Shown: positions 17,562 to 26,661 of the stretch, piece after piece
Position numbering within the stretch: position 1 is the stretch's first letter
How the letters are laid out: every line of letters starts with the position of its first letter
From: SP197 sp965242595
GTDB taxonomy: Bacteria; Pseudomonadota; Alphaproteobacteria; SP197
Direction: 5' to 3'
NCBI GenBank assembly: GCA_965242595.1
Contig: OZ251464.1
Coordinates: forward strand, 1,798,001 to 1,862,000
DNA length: 64,000 bases
Notes under the pieces: model-generated
Databases searched by the model: none
The model's input: the letters and a program-made list of their open reading frames with translations, nothing else
What the model was told of the DNA's origin: nothing
Position numbers and translations under genes: made by a program

Positions 17562-20500
17562 ATGCGCTTGCGCCGCCTGCTCTTGTCGCGATACGGCCTT
17601 TTCAGCGACCACGAAATCGATTTCGGCGAAGCGGTAGAAGGCGAGCCGGACCTGCATGTGATCTACGGGCCGAACGAGGCCGGAAAATCGACGGCCCTGG
17701 CGGGCTTTCTCGATCTTCTGTTTACCTTCGAGCATCGTAGCCGTTACGGATTCAGACACGGTTACGACGCCATGCGGGTTGAAGCCGATATCGAGCTTGG
17801 CAACAAGACGCATCGTTTCGCTCGCATCAGGAAGAGGCAGGGAAGCCTGCTCGACGACAAAGGCCGACAAGTCCCGGAAGGCTTGCTCGCCAACGCTCGC
17901 GGCAGCATGAGCAACCGCGAGACCTACAAGGCGATGTTCTCGCTGGACGACGATACGCTGGAATCCGGTGGAGAAGACATTCTTCGCAGCGAAGGAGAGC
18001 TGGGCAGGCTGCTCTTCGCCACCGGCGCCGGCCTCTCCAAGTTGAGCGGCACGTTGAAAGGATTGCTCGGCACCGCCGAGGAATTCCATAGAGGCAGGGC
18101 CAGAAAAACGAATCTGTATGCGCTGAAGGGGTGCCTAAAGGGTATCGAAGACGAGAAAAAGAAGTGCGATATGACAGCCAACACCTATGCCGGCCTTGTA
18201 AAGGAACGTGACCGAGCGAAGACGGCCTATGACGAAGCGGCGGCGGCGCTCGCTCGTTTGAAGGCGGAACATGTGAAGAAGAAACGTCACCTTCGCGGCT
18301 TGGACTGGCTTGCGAAGATACAATCCTTGCGCACTGAGCTCGCCAATCTCGATTCCCTACCGGAGCCACCTCAAATATGGTTTGAGCAGATCAACGATCT
18401 GATCGACCGAGTGCCTAGCTTGATAGCAGAGATAAAAGGCCTTGAGAAACGCAAACACGAGCTGGAAGAGGAGCGTGGAGCGCTGGCTGTGGACGATGCC
18501 ATTCTGGCACAGGAAGATCGTATTGACCGACTCAAAGAACCGAGCGCGCGCTATGTCACGGCTGCGAACGACCTCCCTCGACGGAACAGAGAACTCAACC
18601 AGTATCGGGGAGAAATCGAGGCCATCCTCCGCCGTCTGGAACGGACTCCCGACACGGACCCGTCGGCTCTCACTATTCCTGCCGCCGTCACAGGCGCGCT
18701 TCAAAACCGTATGGAACAGCGTTCCGGTATCGATGAGCGTGTGAGGACCACCAAGGGAGAACTGGACAGGGCCGAGGTTGAAGCCAGGGAAGCGCGCCTT
18801 ACCTTCGGTGGAGTGGATGTAAGCGCGGAGGCCGGTGACGAGGCGGCGTACAAGCATTTGGAAAACGTGCTTGCAGAGGTGCGGAGCGACGATTGGCGTG
18901 CCCGCCTGAACCTTTGCATAGAACAACGAGACCGCTTGAAGGCCGATCTGGGCCGGAGGATGGCGCAATTGCACCCCTGGAATGGCGGTGCGGAAGGCTT
19001 GGCAGAGGTACAAGTGCCAGAAGCGGAAGAGGTAGAGACCTGGAAGGCGGCCCTTGGAGAAACCGGGAAAAAAATCGAACGGCTCGAGGCCGACAGGGCT
19101 CGCCTTCTGGCCGAGTGCGGCAGGCATGACGCGCAGGCGAAGGCGAGAAAGGAGGAAACCGGCGTCGTCGATGACGAAGAAGCGGCACAATTGCGGGCGG
19201 CGCGGAACCAGGCATGGCAGCGCCACCGCGCGGCGCTGGAGAGCGCCTCCGCCGATGCCTTCGAATCGCGCATGAAGGCTTACGACTCTGCGAGCGACGG
19301 TCGCCTCACACAAGCGACGGCGCTTGCCAGTATCAGGCAGGCCAGTGAGGCGTTGCGAGCAACGAAGCTGGAGATCGAGCGCAATGCGGAGGAATGCGCC
19401 CAGGCACACCAACAGCGCCAACAGGTTCTAAACGAGATCGCTGCGGCTGCCCAGATCATGATCGCCACTGGCGCTGCCGATCTGCCACCCGATATCACGT
19501 GTGCCAAGCTCACTGGCTGGCTTGAGCGTCGCAGGAATATTCTCGCCATTGCAGAGGACATCGAGCGCGAAGATGTCGATATTGGCAAGGCGCGGCGGGA
19601 TGGGGAGCAGCACCGGAAGCGGCTGGACGATGCTCTGGCCGCCGCCGGAATCGAGACCGAAGCGACTGTTGAAACCGAACAATTGGTGACGGCGGCGCAG
19701 GCAGCTGTGACCCAGGCCGCAGCGATGCGCCAAAGGCTTGCGCAGGCACAATCGAATTTGCAAAACCGCCACAACGACGCGAAACAGGCCGACAGTGACG
19801 ACGAGACATGGCGCAGCCATTGGACCGATACGCTCTCTCGCTGTTGGCTGGGGGGAATCGCGCCTGAACCCTCCGCGCCCGCAGTCCGGCGCATCCTGGC
19901 AGAGGTGACGAAACTGGACACGGCCCACAGGGAATACGAAAAGTTGGCCGGGCGCATCTCGGATATGGAGCAGGACCAGGCCAAGTTCGTCGCCGAGGTC
20001 GAACTTCTGGTCGAAGAACTGGGCGACAGCTTCAACCCGGCACAGGCCGTCGCGCAGTTCGATGGCCTAAGGTCTCACTTGGCGGAGGCGAAGACTGCCC
20101 GAGACCGACGTGGTGAGTTGCAAAAAAAGCTCGAGCAGGTCTGCGAAGAACTCACCCAGACCGAAAACAAGAAAGCCGATTTGCGCGCAGTTGCGGATGA
20201 CATGTTCAAGGCTTTCGGCGTCGACTCTCTTCTTGCGGTGAAGGAGAAGCTGCAACAGGTGGAGCGGCGAGTGGAGCTTCGCGGCAATCTGGCCGAAAGC
20301 GAAAGGCAGTTGATGGACACCATGAAAGCCGGCTCGCTGAAAGAGGCCGAAACCCTGCTGGAGGGCGCCGACCGATCAGCAATCGAAGATGAGATCGCCA
20401 GGATCGATGAACAGATCGGCGATGCCGAAGGCCACAAGCAGGACCGTAACTACGCTTTCCGAAAGGCCGAAGATGCCATCGTGGCGGTGGGCGGCGACAA

Positions 20501-21077
20501 CGCGGCGGCACAGCTCGAGCAGCAGCGTCGCACGATCCTCCTGGAAATCGAGGAGCATGCGCTCGCCTACCTGCGGGTGCGGCTGGGCGTAGCGGCGGCC
20601 GAAAACGCGCTGCGTGCCTACCGCGACGCGCATCGCAGCTCGATGATGGAAAACGCCTCACGGGCCTTCGCCACCATCAGCCGCGGCGCCTATGCCAGGC
20701 TCGCCTCTCAGCCGGGCGACAAAGGCGAGGTTCTCATCGGCATTCCCGCCGACGGCAGTGCAAAACTGGCCCATGAGATGTCGAAAGGCACCCGCTTCCA
20801 GCTCTATCTCGCCCTGCGTGTGGCCGGTTATCGTGAATTCGTCCGCCAGCACGGCCCGGTGCCGTTCTTTGCCGACGACATCCTGGAGACCTTCGACGAT
20901 TTCCGTGCCGAAGAGACCTTTCGCGTATTCGCGGATATGGCCCGGTCCGGGCAAACGATCTATCTCAGCCACCATCGTCATCTGTGCGACATCGCCCAAC
21001 AGGTCTGTCCCGGGGTCACGCTCCACCAGCTTCCCGACCCTGTGGCAGCGGCGGCTGGCAGCCCGGCAGGGGCCTGA
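17562..21077 (+). CDS. SMC-like AAA ATPase (YhaN/SbcC type)
   Basis: A 1171-residue protein with Walker A GPNEAGKST at residues 36-44, long coiled-coil arms (many KLEEAR-, ERxxL-type heptads between about 180 and 1000), and a C-terminal lobe with SRGAYARLxSQPGD, the Walker B region PFFADDILETFDD near 1101-1113, and a switch LSHHRHL. This is the YhaN/SbcC architecture: an ATPase with a coiled-coil spacer that opens and closes over DNA ends. GGGGAAGGA precedes the ATG at 17562, 4 nt after the nuclease stop. The AT-richer composition, more AAG and TTG codons than its neighbours, suggests acquisition or a different evolutionary history. A repair or anti-phage role are both possible. Confidence 0.9.
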   Translation: MRLRRLLLSRYGLFSDHEIDFGEAVEGEPDLHVIYGPNEAGKSTALAGFLDLLFTFEHRSRYGFRHGYDAMRVEADIELGNKTHRFARIRKRQGSLLDDKGRQVPEGLLANARGSMSNRETYKAMFSLDDDTLESGGEDILRSEGELGRLLFATGAGLSKLSGTLKGLLGTAEEFHRGRARKTNLYALKGCLKGIEDEKKKCDMTANTYAGLVKERDRAKTAYDEAAAALARLKAEHVKKKRHLRGLDWLAKIQSLRTELANLDSLPEPPQIWFEQINDLIDRVPSLIAEIKGLEKRKHELEEERGALAVDDAILAQEDRIDRLKEPSARYVTAANDLPRRNRELNQYRGEIEAILRRLERTPDTDPSALTIPAAVTGALQNRMEQRSGIDERVRTTKGELDRAEVEAREARLTFGGVDVSAEAGDEAAYKHLENVLAEVRSDDWRARLNLCIEQRDRLKADLGRRMAQLHPWNGGAEGLAEVQVPEAEEVETWKAALGETGKKIERLEADRARLLAECGRHDAQAKARKEETGVVDDEEAAQLRAARNQAWQRHRAALESASADAFESRMKAYDSASDGRLTQATALASIRQASEALRATKLEIERNAEECAQAHQQRQQVLNEIAAAAQIMIATGAADLPPDITCAKLTGWLERRRNILAIAEDIEREDVDIGKARRDGEQHRKRLDDALAAAGIETEATVETEQLVTAAQAAVTQAAAMRQRLAQAQSNLQNRHNDAKQADSDDETWRSHWTDTLSRCWLGGIAPEPSAPAVRRILAEVTKLDTAHREYEKLAGRISDMEQDQAKFVAEVELLVEELGDSFNPAQAVAQFDGLRSHLAEAKTARDRRGELQKKLEQVCEELTQTENKKADLRAVADDMFKAFGVDSLLAVKEKLQQVERRVELRGNLAESERQLMDTMKAGSLKEAETLLEGADRSAIEDEIARIDEQIGDAEGHKQDRNYAFRKAEDAIVAVGGDNAAAQLEQQRRTILLEIEEHALAYLRVRLGVAAAENALRAYRDAHRSSMMENASRAFATISRGAYARLASQPGDKGEVLIGIPADGSAKLAHEMSKGTRFQLYLALRVAGYREFVRQHGPVPFFADDILETFDDFRAEETFRVFADMARSGQTIYLSHHRHLCDIAQQVCPGVTLHQLPDPVAAAAGSPAGA

Positions 21078-21242
21078 ACCGTCCCGGCGCGGATAGGGCG
21101 AAATGCGGCACCCGCTGCCCGTTTGCGATGTTTGTGAACGGTAGCGAAGGCTTGAACGCGCCGGCCCGGCGTGGCTAATCTCCGCTGCCCCGTGCCTGCG
21201 GCCCGCGGCGGCGCATCTCTCCTTGCTCGGGGTCAGCAGCCC

Positions 21243-22262
21243 ATGGATGCCCTGGAGTTCAACAAGCTCGCCGCCAGCCTGCTGGTCGCCCTGCTGCTGG
21301 TCATCGGCATCGGCAAGCTTGCCGATCTGCTCTACGCCCCACGCCCTGGCGGCCATGCCGCGGCGCCGGTTCTGGAAGCGGCGCCCGCACCGGCCCCCAC
21401 CGCCCAGGTCCAGGCGCTGCCGCTGGCCAACCGGCTGGCGGTGGCCGATCTTGCCGCTGGCGAGGGCCAGTTCCGCAAATGCCGCAGCTGCCACACGGTC
21501 GAGCCGGGGGGGACCAACCGCACCGGCCCCCATCTGTGGGGCATCGTCGGCGCCAGCCAGGCCCGCGACGCCGGCTTCGCCTATTCCGCCGCCCTGGCCG
21601 GCCTGGCCGGCAGCTGGACCTTCCAGGATCTGGACGCCTTCCTGGCCGCGCCCAGAGACTATGCCGCCGGCACCAAAATGACCTTCCGCGGCCTTCCCGA
21701 CGCCCAGGGCCGCGCCGACCTCATCGCCTGGCTCAACACCCAGAGCGACACCCCGCTGCCCCTGCCGCAAGCCGAAGACCTGCCCCAAAACGGCGACGAG
21801 GCCACTCCCGCAGAGGGCGCCCAGGCAGAGGGCGAGGCAGCGGCGGCGGAGATGGCAACGGCCCAGCCCGCCCCCAGCGCGCCCGCCGACGATGCCGCCG
21901 CTGCCATCCGGGCGGCCATCGCCGCCGCCTCCCCTGGTGACGGCGAGCGAGCGGCCCGCAAGTGCAAAAGCTGCCACACCCTGGAACGTGGCGGTGCCCA
22001 CCGGGTGGGCCCCAATCTCTGGGATGTGGTCGATAGCGCCATCGCCGGCGTCGAGGGCTATCGCTATTCCAGCGCCATGGCCGCCCAGCAAGGCCGCTGG
22101 AGCTATGAGCGCCTGTGGCGCTATCTGGCCGATCCCCGCGGCGATGTGCCAGGCACCCGCATGGGCTTTCGCGGCATCGCCGACGAGGGCGAGCTAGCGG
22201 CGCTGATCGCCTATCTGCGCTCGCTCTCCGACAATCCGGCGCCTCTGGCGGCAGACGAATAG
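21243..22262 (+). CDS. Membrane-anchored diheme cytochrome c
   Basis: The 339-residue protein has one N-terminal membrane helix (residues 9-30, LAASLLVALLLVIGIG) and then two class I cytochrome c domains joined by a Pro/Ala/Glu-rich linker. Heme motifs are CRSCH at 80-84 and CKSCH at 241-245. Axial Met candidates lie in TKMTFRG and TRMGFRG. The two domains are clearly homologous (GGxxRxGPxLW, YSxAL/M, and FRGxxD in both), so it is a tandem duplication of a CycM/cytochrome c552-like unit. It probably carries electrons in the periplasm between the bc1 complex and an oxidase. folD starts 3 nt after its stop. Confidence 0.9.
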   Translation: MDALEFNKLAASLLVALLLVIGIGKLADLLYAPRPGGHAAAPVLEAAPAPAPTAQVQALPLANRLAVADLAAGEGQFRKCRSCHTVEPGGTNRTGPHLWGIVGASQARDAGFAYSAALAGLAGSWTFQDLDAFLAAPRDYAAGTKMTFRGLPDAQGRADLIAWLNTQSDTPLPLPQAEDLPQNGDEATPAEGAQAEGEAAAAEMATAQPAPSAPADDAAAAIRAAIAAASPGDGERAARKCKSCHTLERGGAHRVGPNLWDVVDSAIAGVEGYRYSSAMAAQQGRWSYERLWRYLADPRGDVPGTRMGFRGIADEGELAALIAYLRSLSDNPAPLAADE

Positions 22263-22265
22263 CGC

Positions 22266-23225
22266 GTGGGGCCGGTGGTGGGCAGCAGCGAGGCGCTGAA
22301 GCACAAGGAGCTCGACGGGCGCCGCATCGCCGCCGACATCCACGCCCACACCCAGGCCGAAGCGGAGGCGCTGAAGGAGGGCGGCTGGGCCCCGCGCCTG
22401 GTCTCGGTCACCATCGGCGATGCGGCGGCGGTGCAGATCTACATGCAGAATCAGAAGCGCACCGCCGCGCGCCTGGGCATCGCCTTCGACGAACGCACCT
22501 ATGCCGCCGACATCGGCGAGCCGGAGATGCTGGCGGCGATCCAGGTCATGAACGCCGACCCGCGGGTCACCGGCATCGTCATCCAGCGGCCGGTGCCACC
22601 GCAGATCAACGTCAAACGCCTGCAAAGCGCCGTGCACCCGCTGAAAGATGTCGAGGGCCTGCACCCCGCCTCCATCGGCAACATCGTCTATAACGAGCTC
22701 GATCTCGGCCCCTGCACCGCCATGGCCTCGGTGCGCATGCTGAAAAGCACCGGCCTGGATCTGGGCGGGCTGGAGGTGGCGGTGGTCGGCCATTCCGAGA
22801 TCGTCGGCAAGCCCATCGCCTTCCTGCTCATGGCCGAAGGCGCCACCGTCACCGTCTGCCATCACCGGACGCGCAACCTGGCCGTGCACTGCCGCCAGGC
22901 CGACGCGGTGTTCGTCGCCGTCGGAAAGCCGGGGCTGGTCACCGGCAACATGATCAAGCCCGGCGCAGCCGTGATCGACATCGGCATCAACCGCGTCGAG
23001 GCGGAAGACGGCACGGCGCGCACCGTGGGCGATTGCGATTTCGAAAGCTGCCGCGAGGTGGCGGGCTGGATCACGCCGGTGCCGGGCGGGGTTGGCCCCG
23101 TCACCGTCGCCATGCTGATGCACAACACCGTCACCGGCGCCAGGCGCCAGAAGGCGTTCTACGCCCAGACCTTCGCCGCCGACGCCTGGACCACCGGGCC
23201 GTCATCCGGCGGCAGGGGCGGCTGA
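22266..23225 (+). CDS. folD: FolD-like methylenetetrahydrofolate dehydrogenase with altered cyclohydrolase site
   Basis: A 319-residue FolD homologue, here starting with GTG. The NADP domain has VVGHSEIVGKPIAFLLM and the C-terminus has TPVPGGVGPVTVAML, both diagnostic. The substrate domain differs from the norm. Tyr59 is kept, but the catalytic Lys four residues later is Gln63 (IYMQNQKR). The KDVDG motif reads KDVEG (Glu130). Gln107 of the Q-x-P loop is kept. In human FolD the Lys-to-Gln change abolishes cyclohydrolase while sparing dehydrogenase activity. So this protein may only oxidise 5,10-methylene-THF, or act on a related pterin. It follows the cytochrome gene by 3 nt and converges on zapE. 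Confidence 0.87.
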   Translation: MGPVVGSSEALKHKELDGRRIAADIHAHTQAEAEALKEGGWAPRLVSVTIGDAAAVQIYMQNQKRTAARLGIAFDERTYAADIGEPEMLAAIQVMNADPRVTGIVIQRPVPPQINVKRLQSAVHPLKDVEGLHPASIGNIVYNELDLGPCTAMASVRMLKSTGLDLGGLEVAVVGHSEIVGKPIAFLLMAEGATVTVCHHRTRNLAVHCRQADAVFVAVGKPGLVTGNMIKPGAAVIDIGINRVEAEDGTARTVGDCDFESCREVAGWITPVPGGVGPVTVAMLMHNTVTGARRQKAFYAQTFAADAWTTGPSSGGRGG

Positions 23226-23232
23226 TCGCCGC

Positions 23233-24330
23233 TCACGGCGCGGCGCGGCGCCTTTCCAGATAGCGCGCCGACTGCATCTCGACCAGCCGCGACGCCGTGC
23301 GGCGAAAGGCAAAGGCGCCGTCGCCCGCCGGATAAAGGCCTTCGGGCGCCACCTCGGCCGAACACAACAGCGCCACCCGGTGGTCGTAGAGGATATCGAT
23401 CAGGGTCACGAAACGCCGGGCTTCGTTGCGCCACCCCTCGTCCATGGCGGGAATGCCATCGATCAAGAGCGTATGATAGGCCCTGGCCAGGGCCAGATAG
23501 TCGGCACCGCCCAGCGGCTTGCCGCACAGTTCGGCGAAGGTGAAACGGGCGACATGGCGGGCCTGGCGCGGCACTTCCAGCACGCGCCCCGCCACCTCCA
23601 GCCGCGCCTGGGCCGGCGGCTGGCCGCCCGCCAGATGGGCGAAAACCGCATCCAGCGCCCGCCGGGCGCGTTCGTCGGCCGGTACATGATAGGCTTCGGC
23701 GGTGGCCAGGAAGGCAAGGCGATAGTCGCGGCGGGCGTCCACCGCCACCACATCCAGCCGCTCTTCCAGCATGGCGATGAAGGGTTCGAACAGCGGGCGG
23801 TTGATGCCGCCCCGGTAGAGGTCGCAGGGCGCGCGGTTCGAGGTTGCCACCACGACGGTGCCACGCTGGAAGAGCCGTTCGAACAGGCGCCCCAGAATCA
23901 TGGCGTCGGCGATATCCGTCACTTCGAACTCGTCGAAACACAGCAGCAGGGTGGCGCCGACCACCGCCTCGGCCGCCGCCCGCAGCGGGTCGCCCGCCCG
24001 CCCGGCGCGGTTGAAGGCATGCACGGCGCCGTGCACCTCCTGCATGAAGGCGTGGAAATGGACCCGGCGCCTGGCGGCAAGCGGGGCGGTTTCGAACAGC
24101 AGGTCCATCAGCATGGACTTGCCACGCCCCACGCCGCCATGGAGCCAGACGCCACGCGGCGCCGCGCGGCCCTGTCGTGTCAGCCGGCCCAGCAGGCCGC
24201 GCTGCCGGCCCCACGGGCGCCCCAGCGCGGCCGCCAGCGCCTGCAGCCTGGCCGCCGCCCGCTCCTGCGCGGGGTCGCGGACCAGGTCGCCGGCGGCGAC
24301 GAGGGCGAGATAGCGGTCGAGCGGGCCCAT
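23233..24330 (-). CDS. zapE: ZapE/AFG1-type cell division ATPase
   Basis: A 365-residue AFG1-like AAA protein. Walker A GGVGRGKSM is at residues 65-73, Walker B LLLCFDEFEVTDIADAM follows, and VATSNRAPCDLYRGGINRPLFEPFI contains the sensor-1 Asn and family signature. FTFAELCGKPLGGADYLALA and RRFVTLIDILYDHRVALLCSAE complete the fold. ZapE regulates Z-ring stability under stress, and AFG1 homologues act in membrane protein turnover. It converges on folD with an 8-bp gap and diverges from the amidase gene. Confidence 0.93.
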   Translation of the reverse strand: MGPLDRYLALVAAGDLVRDPAQERAAARLQALAAALGRPWGRQRGLLGRLTRQGRAAPRGVWLHGGVGRGKSMLMDLLFETAPLAARRRVHFHAFMQEVHGAVHAFNRAGRAGDPLRAAAEAVVGATLLLCFDEFEVTDIADAMILGRLFERLFQRGTVVVATSNRAPCDLYRGGINRPLFEPFIAMLEERLDVVAVDARRDYRLAFLATAEAYHVPADERARRALDAVFAHLAGGQPPAQARLEVAGRVLEVPRQARHVARFTFAELCGKPLGGADYLALARAYHTLLIDGIPAMDEGWRNEARRFVTLIDILYDHRVALLCSAEVAPEGLYPAGDGAFAFRRTASRLVEMQSARYLERRRAAP

Positions 24331-24464
24331 CGGCCTTCCGGGCAGTGGCGGTGCTGCCTTTAGACCGGGCGGACGGCCTCTGTCACGGCCCGCCCACGGA
24401 GCGCCGCCTTGACCGCCGCGCGCGGCCGTTGTCGGATCGCGGCCTTGCAAGGGAGGCTGCCGCC

Positions 24465-25877
24465 ATGGCCGATCTGGACCTGTGTTTTACCTCCGCCACC
24501 ACGCTGGCGGGCCGCATCGCGCGGCGCGAGCTGTCGCCGGTGGAGGCGGTGGCCAACAGCCTGGCGCGCATCGACGAGGTCAACGGCGACCTCAATTGCT
24601 TCTGCTTCGTCTATCCCGAAGAGGCGATGGCCAAGGCCAGGCGGGCCGAGGCGGCGGCGATGGCCGGCGCGTCGCTGGGGCCGCTGCACGGCGTTCCCAT
24701 CGCCATCAAGGATTTCACGCCCACCAGGGGCAAGACCACCACGCTGGGCAGCAAGGTTTATCGCGACCATGTGCCGGACGAGGATGCGCAGATCGTCAAG
24801 GATCTGCTGGCGGCGGGCGCCATCATGGTCGGCAAGACGACGACGCCGGAATTCGCCCATGACGGCTTTACCCACAGCCCGCTGTGGGGCGTTACGCGCA
24901 ATCCCTGGCAGCTGGCCCGCACGCCGGGCGGCTCTTCGGGCGGGTCCGGGGCGGCGGTGGCGGCGGGCTGCGTGCCGCTGGCCGAAGGCTCCGACATGGG
25001 CGGGTCGGTGCGCATTCCCGCCTCCTTCTGCGGCATCGTCGGGCTGAAGCCCAGCCTGGGCCGCATTCCCATGACGGTGCTGCCCACCGTGTTCGACACC
25101 ATCAGCCATTTCGGCCCACTGGCCCGCACCCTGGACGATGCCGCGCTGTTCCTGGATGTCTGCCAGGGGCCGTTCGAGCGCGACATCATGTCGAATCCGC
25201 TGCCCATCGATCTGTCGCGCCCGGTTCCGTCGCAGGTGGCGGGGATGAAGATCGCCATGGACATCGATCTGGGCATCTACCATGTCGATGGCGAGGTGGC
25301 AGCCCATGTCGAGGCCTGCGCCGCCGCCCTGCGCGAGGCCGGGGCCGTGGTGGAGGAGGTCGATCTGGGCTGGACGGAAGATTGCATCCACGCCTGGCTG
25401 ACCTATTGGAAGGTTTATCTGGCCGCCTTTTTCGAACAGCATCTGGACAGCCGCCGCGACGAGCTGGACCCCACCATCGTCGCCATGTTCGAGGCGGCCA
25501 GGCGGGTGGACGCCATCGCCTTCAAGCGGCTGGAGTTCGTGCGCAGCCAGCAATGGTTCAAGCTGTGCGATGTGTTCGAGCGCTACGATGCCCTGATCTG
25601 CCCCACCACGCCGATTCCGGCCCCGCCGGCCGAAAGCTCCGACGCCGCCCTGTTCGGCACCGCGCCCGACGGCAAGATGCTTTCCAGCGACATGACGCTG
25701 GTGTTCAACAACATCGCCCAGTGCCCGGCGCTTTCGGTGCCTTCGGGGATGCACAGCAGCGGCCTTCCCACCGCGCTGCAGATCGTTGGCCACCGCTTCG
25801 ACGATGCCACCGTGCTGAGGATCGGCGCCGCCATCGAAAGGCTGCGGCCCTGGGCGGAACGGCGCCCGGCGATGTGA
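24465..25877 (+). CDS. Amidase signature family protein
   Basis: A 470-residue amidase. The Ser-cisSer-Lys triad is visible as Lys82 (IAIKDF), Ser157 in the GGSSGGSGAAVAAG signature and Ser181 in DMGGSVRIPAS. The family hydrolyses amide bonds of small molecules. No GatC or GatB neighbours exist, so this is not the GatCAB subunit. A GGGAGG site precedes the ATG. It is transcribed away from zapE, leaving a 134-bp divergent promoter region. Several active-site-cleft residues are aromatic (AWLTYWKVY), perhaps fitting an aryl or alkyl amide, but the substrate is not known. Confidence 0.92.
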   Translation: MADLDLCFTSATTLAGRIARRELSPVEAVANSLARIDEVNGDLNCFCFVYPEEAMAKARRAEAAAMAGASLGPLHGVPIAIKDFTPTRGKTTTLGSKVYRDHVPDEDAQIVKDLLAAGAIMVGKTTTPEFAHDGFTHSPLWGVTRNPWQLARTPGGSSGGSGAAVAAGCVPLAEGSDMGGSVRIPASFCGIVGLKPSLGRIPMTVLPTVFDTISHFGPLARTLDDAALFLDVCQGPFERDIMSNPLPIDLSRPVPSQVAGMKIAMDIDLGIYHVDGEVAAHVEACAAALREAGAVVEEVDLGWTEDCIHAWLTYWKVYLAAFFEQHLDSRRDELDPTIVAMFEAARRVDAIAFKRLEFVRSQQWFKLCDVFERYDALICPTTPIPAPPAESSDAALFGTAPDGKMLSSDMTLVFNNIAQCPALSVPSGMHSSGLPTALQIVGHRFDDATVLRIGAAIERLRPWAERRPAM

Positions 25878-25893
25878 CAGCGAGGGACCGACC

Positions 25894-26661
25894 ATGCGCG
25901 GCAAATACGCACCGCTCTACCACCACCTTCTCGCCCTGCCAGCGCGAGAGTGGCGGGCCAGCTTCCACGAGATCGAGGCCATCCTGGGCTTTCCCCTGCC
26001 GGCCTCGGCGCATCGGCATTCTGCCTGGTGGGCCAATGGCGGGGGCCACGGCCATGCCCTCTCCTGGCTGGCGGCGGGATGGGAGGCGTGCGATGTCAGC
26101 CCGGCAGCGAAAACGGTGGTCTTCCTGCGCAAAAGCGGCGGGACGAAGGTGGCCCGAAGCCCGGCCCCCCGGCCCGCCCATGCCACGAGCACGAAACCCG
26201 TGCCCCCTTCCCGCCCCGCATCGGATGGCCCGCTGCCCGCCGCCGATCTGTGCCTGGTCTCCTGCGTCAAGACCAAACGCGATCGCCCCGTCCCGGCGCG
26301 GGAGCTTTACCGTTCGGACTGGTTCATCAAGGTGCGGGCGCTGGTGGAATGCCACGGCTGGCCATGGCGCATCCTTTCGGCCCGATACGGCCTTTTGCAT
26401 CCCGACCGGACCGTCGAGCCCTATGAGAAAACACTGAGCAAGATGGGCGCGGAGGGGCGGCGCGCCTGGGCTGGCCGGGTGATCGCAGACCTCGATCCGC
26501 TTCTCGACGGCGGCGCTTGCGTGCTGATTTTTGCCGGCCAGGATTATCGCCAGCATCTGGAGGCGCATCTGCGCCGGCGCGGGATCGAGGTCCATGTGCC
26601 GATGGCGGGCCTCAAGCAAGGCCAGCAGCTGTCCTGGCTGGCCAGGCAGGGATGCCGATGA
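25894..26661 (+). CDS. DUF7662-DUF6884 fusion protein
   Basis: The 255-residue product has two modules joined by a Pro/Ser/Thr linker. Residues 4-75 (YAPLYHHLLALP, IEAILGFPLPASAHRHSAWWAN, WLAAGWEA) look like the small DUF7662 domain often found in restriction or phage-linked proteins. Residues 118-250 (LCLVSCVKTKRD, ARELYRSDWF, RILSARYGLLHP) look like DUF6884. LxxCxxTK and LSxxYGLLxP also occur in the YaaA-type gene at 27404-28597, which suggests a shared superfamily. It overlaps the next gene by 4 nt (ATGA). Its function is unknown. A nucleic-acid or nucleoside role is inferred from relatives only. Confidence 0.72.
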   Translation: MRGKYAPLYHHLLALPAREWRASFHEIEAILGFPLPASAHRHSAWWANGGGHGHALSWLAAGWEACDVSPAAKTVVFLRKSGGTKVARSPAPRPAHATSTKPVPPSRPASDGPLPAADLCLVSCVKTKRDRPVPARELYRSDWFIKVRALVECHGWPWRILSARYGLLHPDRTVEPYEKTLSKMGAEGRRAWAGRVIADLDPLLDGGACVLIFAGQDYRQHLEAHLRRRGIEVHVPMAGLKQGQQLSWLARQGCR

